DNA of 64,000 bases from CAMAVH01 sp046297835 (GTDB lineage Bacteria > Pseudomonadota > Alphaproteobacteria > SMXQ01), in NCBI GenBank assembly GCA_046297835.1, contig JBKBHI010000001.1, positions 186,001-250,000 on the forward strand. Reading direction: 5' to 3'. Numbering within the stretch: the stretch's first letter is position 1; every line of letters begins with the position of its first letter. Of the stretch, positions 26,476 to 32,995 are shown piece after piece. The notes under the pieces are model-generated. The model did no database searches and was not told the DNA's origin. It saw nothing but the letters and a program-made list of their open reading frames with translations. Both the position numbers and the translations under genes were made by a program.

Positions 26476-28878
26476 TTAGTTGTTGCTCTTCGTCATGGCG
26501 GCGTATGTCGACTTGATGCTCTCGAGCAGATTGTTCATCGTCGTCAGCGCCGTTTCCATGGCGATGAAACTGTTGAGCAAGCTCTGGCGCTGGCGCTCCA
26601 GGCGCGCGAGCATGGTGTCGACGCGAATCTTCGTTTCGGTGTTCTGCGTCGTCAGCGAGTTGATCTCGGCCTGGATCGAGCCGGTGCGCGTGTCGAGCGC
26701 GTTTTCCGCCAGATTGTACATCTGGGTGGCGATGCCGACGGTGAAGTCGAGCTGGACGGTGGCCGGCGCGGTGCCGGTATAGATCATCCGCAGCCCCTCG
26801 GCGCCGCTCGCCGAAGTGACGGTGACGGTCATGCCGCTGATGGTGACGGTGCCGTTGTCCGCGCCGTTGGCCGCGCCGCCGATATTGGCGCTGGTGATGA
26901 GCGTCGCCGTCGTCGTCAGGCCGAGGCTGGCCAGCAGGTCGCCGCTGTCGCCGCCGATCGAGAGGGCCTCCTTGTTCGAGCTGATCCGCAGCTCTTTCTC
27001 GCCGCTGTCGTTGGTGACGACGGTGGCGCCGATGCCGTTGGCGGACAGGCCGGCGTTGTTGATCTTGGCGGCGATGCTGTCGAGCGTATCGACCGTGACG
27101 TCGTAGATGATCGTCTTGCCGTTGATGGTGAACAGGCCGGAAGCGGCCGCGCCGACCGAATCGACGCCGTCGTTCAGCGTCGCCGCGCTATTGGCGACCG
27201 AACCGGAGGTTTCCTGCGCCGAGCCGATCGGGCCGATGTTCAGCACGTAGCCGTCGGCGTTGTAGGTCGTCTTGTTGGAGAAGCCGAGCATGGTCACGGC
27301 GGGATTGGACGCCGAGAAATCGAAAGCGAACAGGCGGCGCACGTCGTCCGGGTTGTTCAGCAAGGCGGCATCGAGCTTGGACTCGTTGATCTCCAGCGTG
27401 TCGGCGAGCAGCGGGTCGCTGAGCGTGGAGTTGTTCACATAGTTGACGCCGATCTGCGCCAGCACGCTGAAGGCGCTGCTGACGCCGACCGTGCCGCGGC
27501 CGAGGATCTGGTTGATCTGGCTTTCCAAGCTTTTCAGCGTGCGCGAGCTGGTCAGCGTCGCGTCTTCGATCGCCTTGCCGGTGTCAGGGTCGATGTAGGT
27601 CTGCGTGTTGATGAAGGTCTTGAGCGCGTTGTAGGATTCGACGAATCCGGTGACGGCGGTCTTGACCGAATTCAGGTCCGCTTCGATGTCGATTTTGACG
27701 GTGGTGCCGATTTCGGCCTGGAACAGGTTGAGCGTCACGCCGGCGAACAGGTCGCTGACGGTGTTGGTGTTGCGCTCGATGAGCAGACGGGCGTTGCCCA
27801 TGCCGAGCGTGGCGAGCGCGCTGCCGCCGCCGGTCTCCGTCATGGTGAAGGCGTCGCCCGTGCCGGTCAGCTTGAGGCGGACCTGGCCGCCTTCGGTCAC
27901 GACCGAAGCGCCGATGCCTTTGCCTTGCAGCCCGACGTCGGCGTTGATGGCGTTGGCCAGGTCGGTGACGGTCATGCCGCTGGTATAGGCGATATCGACC
28001 GTGCCGTTGCCGTCGTTGAAACGGAGGGTCCCGTTCGAGCCGAGCGCGACGTTGCCGCTGGTGAGGCGGGCGGTTTCGTAGAGCTTGTTGCTGCTGTCGA
28101 GCAGGCCGTCGGCGTGCAGCTGGGCGGTGCGCGGCGCTTGCAGCAGATTCTTGACCGCGCCGCCGCCGGTCAGGAAGCCGACGTCGGCGAGCGGCGAATT
28201 CGTCGTCTCGCTCAGGGAGATCGCCGAGCCGGCGGTATCTTTGGTCAAGACCAGGTAATTCTGCGTCGCGCTGACGGAGACGATGCTGGCGGTCACGCCA
28301 GTCCGCGTCGTTCCGCTGTTGGCGGCGTTGATGCGGTCGCGCAGACTCAGCAATGAATCGCCGGCGGACAGCGTGATCGTCTTGCCCTCGATGGTGAACT
28401 GGTCGCCGTCGGCGAAGCCGAGCGAGGCCGAGGTGCTGGCGTAAGCGTTGCTGGAAATCTTGTGCGCGGCGGCGGTCTGCAGCACTTCGATCGTGTGGCT
28501 GCCGGCCGCGGCGGCGTTGGTCAGGGAGACGCCGAGCAGGTTCGCGGCGGAAGAGGGAATGCCGCCGTCGCTGCGCGACACCGAGGCATAAGCCTGTTTG
28601 GCGGCGAAGGCATTGGAGCTGTTGTCGAGCGTGACGGCGCCGCGCAGGTTCTTGAGCGCGCTCTGGGTCGCCGTGATCAGGCTGTTCAAGTCTTTATAGG
28701 CGGCGATCTTGGCGTCGTTGGAAGTCAGCCGCGTTTCCAGCCGGTCGATCGGGATCCGCTTGGCGGCGATGATCGCGTCGACCGAAGATTGATAGTCGAT
28801 GCCGCTGCCGAGCCCCGAGAGCGACACGCGGCCCGAATCGTCGACTCTGAGGTTGCTGGCGTTGACGGCGTTGACCAC
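26476..28878 (-). CDS. fliD: Filament cap protein FliD
   Basis: This is an 800-residue protein. The FliD N-terminal domain reads VSLSGLGSGIDYQSSVDAIIAAKRIPIDRLETRL, and the C-terminal domain includes YNALKTFINTQTYIDPDTGK and ends in a coiled coil (TKIRVDTMLARLERQRQSLLNSF). The central part is larger than usual, with repeated FlgL-like beta domains (TVDIAYTSGMTVTDLANAIN; TVDTLDSIAAKINNAGLSANGI). The start is GTG at 28878 with AAGGG 7 bases upstream. It pairs with fliS and lies next to its flagellin clients. Confidence 0.95.
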   Translation of the reverse strand: MVNAVNASNLRVDDSGRVSLSGLGSGIDYQSSVDAIIAAKRIPIDRLETRLTSNDAKIAAYKDLNSLITATQSALKNLRGAVTLDNSSNAFAAKQAYASVSRSDGGIPSSAANLLGVSLTNAAAAGSHTIEVLQTAAAHKISSNAYASTSASLGFADGDQFTIEGKTITLSAGDSLLSLRDRINAANSGTTRTGVTASIVSVSATQNYLVLTKDTAGSAISLSETTNSPLADVGFLTGGGAVKNLLQAPRTAQLHADGLLDSSNKLYETARLTSGNVALGSNGTLRFNDGNGTVDIAYTSGMTVTDLANAINADVGLQGKGIGASVVTEGGQVRLKLTGTGDAFTMTETGGGSALATLGMGNARLLIERNTNTVSDLFAGVTLNLFQAEIGTTVKIDIEADLNSVKTAVTGFVESYNALKTFINTQTYIDPDTGKAIEDATLTSSRTLKSLESQINQILGRGTVGVSSAFSVLAQIGVNYVNNSTLSDPLLADTLEINESKLDAALLNNPDDVRRLFAFDFSASNPAVTMLGFSNKTTYNADGYVLNIGPIGSAQETSGSVANSAATLNDGVDSVGAAASGLFTINGKTIIYDVTVDTLDSIAAKINNAGLSANGIGATVVTNDSGEKELRISSNKEALSIGGDSGDLLASLGLTTTATLITSANIGGAANGADNGTVTISGMTVTVTSASGAEGLRMIYTGTAPATVQLDFTVGIATQMYNLAENALDTRTGSIQAEINSLTTQNTETKIRVDTMLARLERQRQSLLNSFIAMETALTTMNNLLESIKSTYAAMTKSNN

Positions 28879-28960
28879 GATCTGGCCCTTACGCTTTGTT
28901 GTTCGATAGGACGCCGCGCGACGCGGCGTTACGGGCGATCAGATGAACCGTTTCCGAAGC

Positions 28961-28999
28961 CGGAAAAGGGCGGACGGAGGGATTTTACCCCTCCGTCCG
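28961..28999 (-). terminator. Terminator of flagellin gene 1
   Basis: CGGACGGAGG and its complement (28971-28999) form a 10-bp stem with a 9-base loop, 12 bases past the flagellin stop. A short T-run (CCCTTTTCC) follows on the minus strand. Confidence 0.75.
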
Positions 29000-29010
29000 T
29001 TAGCAAAGGC

Positions 29011-30480
29011 TTACTGGAACAGACGCAGCAGGTTCTGCGGCATCTGGTTGGCCTGGGCGAGCATCGCGACGCCGGACTGCACGAGCACCTGCTTGGCGGT
29101 GAACGCGGTCATTTCCGACGCGACGTCCAGGTCGAGGAGGCTGCTGCGTGCGGCTTCGGTGTTCTCGATGGTCGAGGCCAGGTTGTCCGACGCGAACTCG
29201 AGGCGGTTCTGCGCCGCGCCGACGCCGGCGCGGGCATTGCTGAGACGGTCGATAGCGGCGCTGACCGCGACCGAAGCCGTATCGGCATTGGCCTTCGAGG
29301 TGATGTCGCTGCCGTCGATGCCGAGCGCGTCGGTCGAGACGGCGCCGACATTGATCGTCACTTCGTCGACGTTGGCGGTCGTGCCGGTGCCCAGCTTGAA
29401 GGTGAAGCTGGTGGTGCCGGCGGTGCCCGCCGAGCCGAACACCGAGTTGGCCAGCTGGCCGCTGATGTTCAGGCTGGAGTCGTCGGTGTCGTCGCCGAAC
29501 AGCGTGGTCACGTCGAAGTTGAGCGTGACCGAGTTGCTGTTGCTGTCGGTCAGGACCACGGACTTCGAGCCGGTGCTGCTCAGGTCGACGGCGGCGGAGG
29601 TGAAGCCGCCGACGGTCAGCACCGAGGCGCTGGCGGTCGCGGTGTCGATCGTCAGGTTGCCCGTCGCGAGCGCGGCGAGGCCGGCCGTGTCGGTCGAAGT
29701 GACGCTGATCGAGTTCAAGTCGATGACGCCGGTGACGGTCGAGCCGGCCGTGAAGGCCGGGGTCGAGGCGACGATGTCGGCGCTCTTGTCGAACGCGGAG
29801 TTCAGCTCCACGACGATGCCCAGTTGGTCGAAGTTGACCGTCTGCAGCTGGTTGCTGGCGATCGCCGCGTTGCCGATGGCGATGCCCTGGCTCTCGCCGG
29901 TCGTCTTGTTGGTCAGCGTCAAGACGTCGGTCGTAGAGTCGTAGGCGACGAGGATGTTCGCCGTGCCGACATCGTTGCCGAGGCGGATGCTGGCGAAGCC
30001 GTCAGCGGCCTGGATGTTGCTGTTGGCGTTGGCGTTCAGGGTCGTGGTGGTCGTCGAAGAGCCGTTCACCAGGGACGTGCCGTTGAACTCGGTGTCGCTG
30101 GCGATACGGTCGATTTCCTGCATCAACGCCTGATATTCGGTGTCGAGCATGCTGCGTTCGGTGTTGGACAGCTGGCCCGAACCGGCCTGCACGGCGAGGG
30201 TCTTCATGCGAACGAGAATGTCGTTCACCTTGGACATCGCGCCGTCGGCGATCTGCAGCATGGAGGTGGCCTGGCCGGCGTTCACTTTCGCCTGCTTCTG
30301 GGCCTGGACTTCGGCGTTCAAGCGCGAACCGATGGCGAGGGACGCGGCATCGTCCTTCGCGCCGAGAACGCGCGTGCCCGCCGACAGCTTGGCGAGAGAT
30401 TGAGACGCCGCGGTGTCAGCCTTCGACAAGTAGCGAGTGGCCACGTTGGCGGCGTAGTTGGAAACGATATTCAGAGCCAT
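29011..30480 (-). CDS. Flagellin (copy 1)
   Basis: The 489-residue flagellin has intact D0/D1 N-terminal (MALNIVSNYAANVATRYL; SRLNAEVQAQKQAKVNAG) and C-terminal (NLASTIENTEAARSSLLDLD; MTAFTAKQVLVQSGVAMLAQ) helices, ending LLRLFQ. The central D2/D3 region is Thr/Ser-rich and has no cysteine, so it offers many O-glycosylation sites. It is almost identical to the gene at 30886-32355. It has a strong sigma-54 promoter, three ftr-like sites and a 150-base leader with the conserved AGGA hairpin (see those entries). Confidence 0.97.
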   Translation of the reverse strand: MALNIVSNYAANVATRYLSKADTAASQSLAKLSAGTRVLGAKDDAASLAIGSRLNAEVQAQKQAKVNAGQATSMLQIADGAMSKVNDILVRMKTLAVQAGSGQLSNTERSMLDTEYQALMQEIDRIASDTEFNGTSLVNGSSTTTTTLNANANSNIQAADGFASIRLGNDVGTANILVAYDSTTDVLTLTNKTTGESQGIAIGNAAIASNQLQTVNFDQLGIVVELNSAFDKSADIVASTPAFTAGSTVTGVIDLNSISVTSTDTAGLAALATGNLTIDTATASASVLTVGGFTSAAVDLSSTGSKSVVLTDSNSNSVTLNFDVTTLFGDDTDDSSLNISGQLANSVFGSAGTAGTTSFTFKLGTGTTANVDEVTINVGAVSTDALGIDGSDITSKANADTASVAVSAAIDRLSNARAGVGAAQNRLEFASDNLASTIENTEAARSSLLDLDVASEMTAFTAKQVLVQSGVAMLAQANQMPQNLLRLFQ

Positions 30481-30481
30481 A

Positions 30482-30524
30482 GTCTTTCTCCTACTTGGAA
30501 CGTCTGGTGTGGCGTCCTTGCCAC
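30482..30524 (-). promoter_or_regulatory. Conserved leader hairpins of flagellin 1 mRNA
   Basis: The RNA contains GUGGC-AAGGAC-GCCAC (30509-30524), a 5-bp stem presenting A-N-G-G-A in a six-base loop, the classic CsrA/RsmA recognition form. It is followed by UUCC-AAGUA-GGAG, a small stem that includes the Shine-Dalgarno sequence 8 bases before the ATG. The same two elements occur before the other two flagellin-type genes. Confidence 0.7.
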
Positions 30525-30641
30525 GGTTGAACTCAACTCAGCGATCCAGATTTCTGTGCGGAATACTTAACGGCGCTTAACGAACCGACGGGTTCTCGGG
30601 CGTCGTCAAACTCCGGACATATCCGGGGTTGCCAAGGTTGG

Positions 30642-30657
30642 TGCAAAGCCAGGGCCA
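30642..30657 (-). promoter_or_regulatory. Sigma-54 promoter of flagellin 1
   Basis: The minus strand reads TGGCCCTGGCTTTGCA, with both -24 (TGGC) and -12 (TTGCA) blocks perfect and 10-base GG-GC spacing. RNA would start near 30631, giving a 5' leader of about 150 bases. This sits in the 405-base gap between the two flagellin genes, which also holds three ftr-like sites and the terminator of flagellin 2. Confidence 0.85.
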
Positions 30658-30733
30658 GACGCAGCTGGCGGAGAAAAATGGCGGAAATGCTGGGTTTTCG
30701 GCGCGCCAGCGCGCGCGGCGGGCGAAAACGGCC

Positions 30734-30799
30734 GGCAGAAATTGCCGGGCCAGGAAGAAGCGACCCGGCAGTTTGTGCCGTCTCGCGGCAAAACGTGCC
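30734..30799. promoter_or_regulatory. Three FlbD ftr-like sites upstream of flagellin 1
   Basis: GGCA-GAAAT-TGCC (30734-30746), GGCA-GTTTG-TGCC (30767-30779) and GGCA-AAACG-TGCC (30787-30799) are three perfect copies of the same palindrome in 66 bases, 77-157 bases upstream of the sigma-54 element. Centres are 33 and 20 bases apart, about three and two helical turns. Confidence 0.8.
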
Positions 30800-30831
30800 A
30801 AGCGCGAGCGGCGACGGGACAAAAAGCGAAG

Positions 30832-30870
30832 GGACAAAAAGAAAGGGGCGGAGAGCTCGCTCTCCGCCCC
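30832..30870 (-). terminator. Terminator of flagellin gene 2
   Basis: GGGGCGGAGAGC and its exact complement form a 12-bp GC-rich inverted repeat (30845-30870), 15 bases past the stop. On the minus strand it is followed by TTTCTTTTT. It is a textbook intrinsic terminator. Confidence 0.9.
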
Positions 30871-30885
30871 TCGGGTACGCGTGGT

Positions 30886-32355
30886 TTACGAGAACAGACG
30901 CAGCAGGTTCTGCGGCATCTGGTTGGCCTGGGCGAGCATCGCGACGCCGGACTGCACGAGCACCTGCTTGGCGGTGAACGCGGTCATTTCCGACGCGACG
31001 TCCAAATCCATCAGGCTGCTACGGGCGGCTTCGGTGTTCTCGATGGTCGAGGCCAGGTTGTCCGACGCGAAGTCGAGGCGGTTCTGCGCCGCGCCGATGC
31101 TCGCGCGCGACTGGCTCAGGGTGTCGATCGCGGCGCTGATCGCCGTCGAGGCCGTATCGGCGGCCGACTTGGTCAGGATGTTCTGACCGTCGATGCCGAG
31201 GGACTCGGTGGAGACCGAGCCGACGCCGATCGTCACTTCGTCGACGTTGGCGGTCGTGCCGGTGCCCAGCTTGAAGGTGAAGCTGGTCGTGTCGGACGTC
31301 GAAGCCGAACCGAACACCGAGTTGGCCAGCTGGCCGCTGATGTTCAGGCTGGAGTCGTCGGTGTCGTTGCCGAACAGCGTGGTCACGTCGAAGTTGAGGG
31401 TGACCGAGTTGCTGTTGCTGTCGGTCAGGACCACGGACTTCGAGCCGGTGCTGCTCAGGTCGACGGCGGCGGAGGTGAAGCCGCCGACGGTCAGCACCGA
31501 GGCGCTGGCGGTCGCGGTGTCGATCGTCAGGTTGCCCGTCGCAAGCGCGGCGAGGCCCGCGGCGTCGGTCGAGGTGACGCTGATCGAGTTCAAGTCGATG
31601 ACGCCGGTGACGCTCGAGCCGGCCGTGAAGGTCGGGGTCGAGGCGGCGATGTCGGCGCTCTTGTCGAACGCGGAGTTCAGCTCCACGACGATGCCCAGCT
31701 GGTTGAAGTTGACCGTCTGGGTCTGGTTCACGCCAATGGCGGTATTGCCGATGGCCACGCCCTGGCTCTCGCCGGTCGTCTTGTTGGTCAGCGTCAAGAC
31801 GTCGGTCGTAGAGTCGTAAGCGACGAGGATGTTCGCCGTGCCGACATCGTTGCCGAGGCGGATGGCGGCGAAGCCGTCAGCGGCCTGGACGTTGCTGCTG
31901 GCATTGGCGTTCAGGGTCGTGGTCGTGGTCGAGGAGCCGTTCACCAGAGACGTGCCGTTGAACTCGGTGTCGCTGGCGATACGGTCGATTTCCGACGTCA
32001 GAGCCTGGTATTCGGTGTCGAGCATGCTGCGCTCGGTCGAGGACAGCTGGCCCGAACCGGCCTGCACGGCGAGAGTCTTCATGCGAACGAGAATGTCGTT
32101 CACCTTGGACATCGCGCCGTCGGCGATCTGCAGCATGGAGGTGGCCTGGCCGGCGTTCACTTTCGCCTGCTTCTGGGCCTGGACTTCGGCGTTCAAGCGC
32201 GAACCGATGGCGAGGGACGCGGCATCGTCCTTCGCGCCGAGAACGCGCGTGCCCGCCGACAGCTTGGCGAGGGAGGTGGAGGCAGCCGCGTCGGCCTTCG
32301 CGAGATAGCGGGTGGCAACGTTGGCGGCATAGTTGGAAACGATATTCAGAGCCAT
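30886..32355 (-). CDS. Flagellin (copy 2)
   Basis: This 489-residue protein is the same length as copy 1, with identical D0/D1 landmarks and ending LLRLFS. Differences cluster near residues 19-27, 150-220, 345-355 and 375-430. A stretch of roughly 80 residues in the middle (LAALATGNLTIDTATASASV onward to DVTTLFG) is unchanged also at DNA level, suggesting recent duplication or gene conversion. Its leader carries the AGGA hairpin. No well-spaced sigma-54 element was found directly upstream, so it may use another promoter or read-through from the remnant gene. Confidence 0.97.
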   Translation of the reverse strand: MALNIVSNYAANVATRYLAKADAAASTSLAKLSAGTRVLGAKDDAASLAIGSRLNAEVQAQKQAKVNAGQATSMLQIADGAMSKVNDILVRMKTLAVQAGSGQLSSTERSMLDTEYQALTSEIDRIASDTEFNGTSLVNGSSTTTTTLNANASSNVQAADGFAAIRLGNDVGTANILVAYDSTTDVLTLTNKTTGESQGVAIGNTAIGVNQTQTVNFNQLGIVVELNSAFDKSADIAASTPTFTAGSSVTGVIDLNSISVTSTDAAGLAALATGNLTIDTATASASVLTVGGFTSAAVDLSSTGSKSVVLTDSNSNSVTLNFDVTTLFGNDTDDSSLNISGQLANSVFGSASTSDTTSFTFKLGTGTTANVDEVTIGVGSVSTESLGIDGQNILTKSAADTASTAISAAIDTLSQSRASIGAAQNRLDFASDNLASTIENTEAARSSLMDLDVASEMTAFTAKQVLVQSGVAMLAQANQMPQNLLRLFS

Positions 32356-32356
32356 A

Positions 32357-32402
32357 GTCGGTTCTCCTACTTGGAGGGTTGATGAAAGTGGCTTCCTGCC
32401 AC
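32357..32402 (-). promoter_or_regulatory. Conserved leader hairpins of flagellin 2 mRNA
   Basis: The RNA has GUGGC-AGGAA-GCCAC (32388-32402), then CUCC-AAGUA-GGAG with the Shine-Dalgarno in the 3' arm. The stem is unchanged from copy 1 while the loop length and the flanking bases differ. The small stem shows a C-G pair where copy 1 has U-G, so pairing is kept. Confidence 0.7.
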
Positions 32403-32481
32403 GTTAGGCACGCAAGTCCGGCTCGTTAAGCGAACCGGGAAAGCGCCGGGGGGACTCTGCCTCCAGCCGGCGCTGACGGGG

Positions 32482-32748
32482 TCATTTGACGCGATAGGGT
32501 CGGCTGGCTGCGGCCGGCAGGTCGCCGGCGCAGGCTTTGGCGGCGATCAGCTTCATGCGAACGAGATTGTCGTTCACCTTGAGATCGGAGCCGCTGACGA
32601 TATGGGGAATGAAGGTGAGGTTGCGCTGCGCGATGCGCGCGCGCTTATCGCTCGGCAGGCTGGCGAGCAATTCGGTGGCGGCCGCGTTCACCTCAGCGAG
32701 CGATGCGGACGCATTGAGAGCGTCGTGGTAGCGGCTAAACCTAGCCAT
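32482..32748 (-). CDS. Short flagellin-derived ORF (remnant or mini-flagellin)
   Basis: The 88-residue protein begins MARFSRYHDALNASASLAEV and contains LKVNDNLVRMKLIAAKACAGDLP, clearly related to the flagellin segment SKVNDILVRMKTLAVQAGSGQLS. At DNA level 29 of 30 bases match in AAGGTGAACGACA-TCTCGTTCGCATGAAG. The remaining flagellin body is absent. The gene keeps a good ribosome site and the same leader hairpins as the two flagellin genes. It is therefore either a decayed third flagellin or a short protein kept under flagellin-type translational control. An 8-bp stem (AGCGCCGG/CCGGCGCT) lies just after the stop (32439-32475). Confidence 0.6.
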   Translation of the reverse strand: MARFSRYHDALNASASLAEVNAAATELLASLPSDKRARIAQRNLTFIPHIVSGSDLKVNDNLVRMKLIAAKACAGDLPAAASRPYRVK

Positions 32749-32749
32749 C

Positions 32750-32790
32750 GTGGTCTCCTACATGGAGCTATCGCCGTGACGTCCTGCCAC
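32750..32790 (-). promoter_or_regulatory. Conserved leader hairpins of the flagellin remnant
   Basis: The RNA has GUGGC-AGGAC-GUCAC (32776-32790). The right arm has changed one base relative to copies 1 and 2 but keeps pairing through G-U. Then CUCC-AUGUA-GGAG holds the Shine-Dalgarno 7-8 bases before the ATG. Persistence of both elements before a truncated gene argues for selection or recent origin. Confidence 0.65.
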
Positions 32791-32995
32791 AGCACGCAAT
32801 TCGGTAAAGCGGAGAGTAGTCCTCAGAGATTAACGACAGGTTACTCGAAAGCGCTTTTCGGATTCTTTTTTCGCCGCGTCGGCGGCTGGTTCGGCGCGGG
32901 CCTATTAAAGCTTTTTAAAGGTTAATTTTGCATGATTTCCGCGAACGGCGCGCCGCTCGGCCGCCGCATATCGGACAATTCGCGGGTTTGCGTCG

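Noticed and set aside
26455..28356. Long plus-strand frames opposite fliD and both flagellin genes (also 28462-30570 and 30742-32382)
   Set aside because: The frames over the two flagellin genes resemble each other only because the flagellins on the other strand are duplicates; they have no ribosome site or known domain.
28909..28928. GC-rich inverted repeat between fliD and flagellin 1 as a terminator
   Set aside because: ACGCCGCG/CGCGGCGT forms a stem but has no T-run on either side, and a better terminator for the flagellin lies at 28961-28999.
32403..32481. A sigma-54 promoter directly upstream of flagellin 2
   Set aside because: A TTGC block is present on the minus strand near 32412, but the base pair at the required -24 position is CG, not GG, so the essential element is missing.
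29011..32790. The flagellin array as a mobile element or phage-type invertible cassette
   Set aside because: No inverted repeats flanking the array, recombinase gene or direct-repeat target site were seen; simple tandem duplication explains it.
32809..32822. A sigma-54 promoter upstream of the flagellin remnant
   Set aside because: GG and GC are 10 bases apart on the minus strand, but the surrounding blocks (AGGAC, CCGCT) match poorly and such spacing occurs often by chance.
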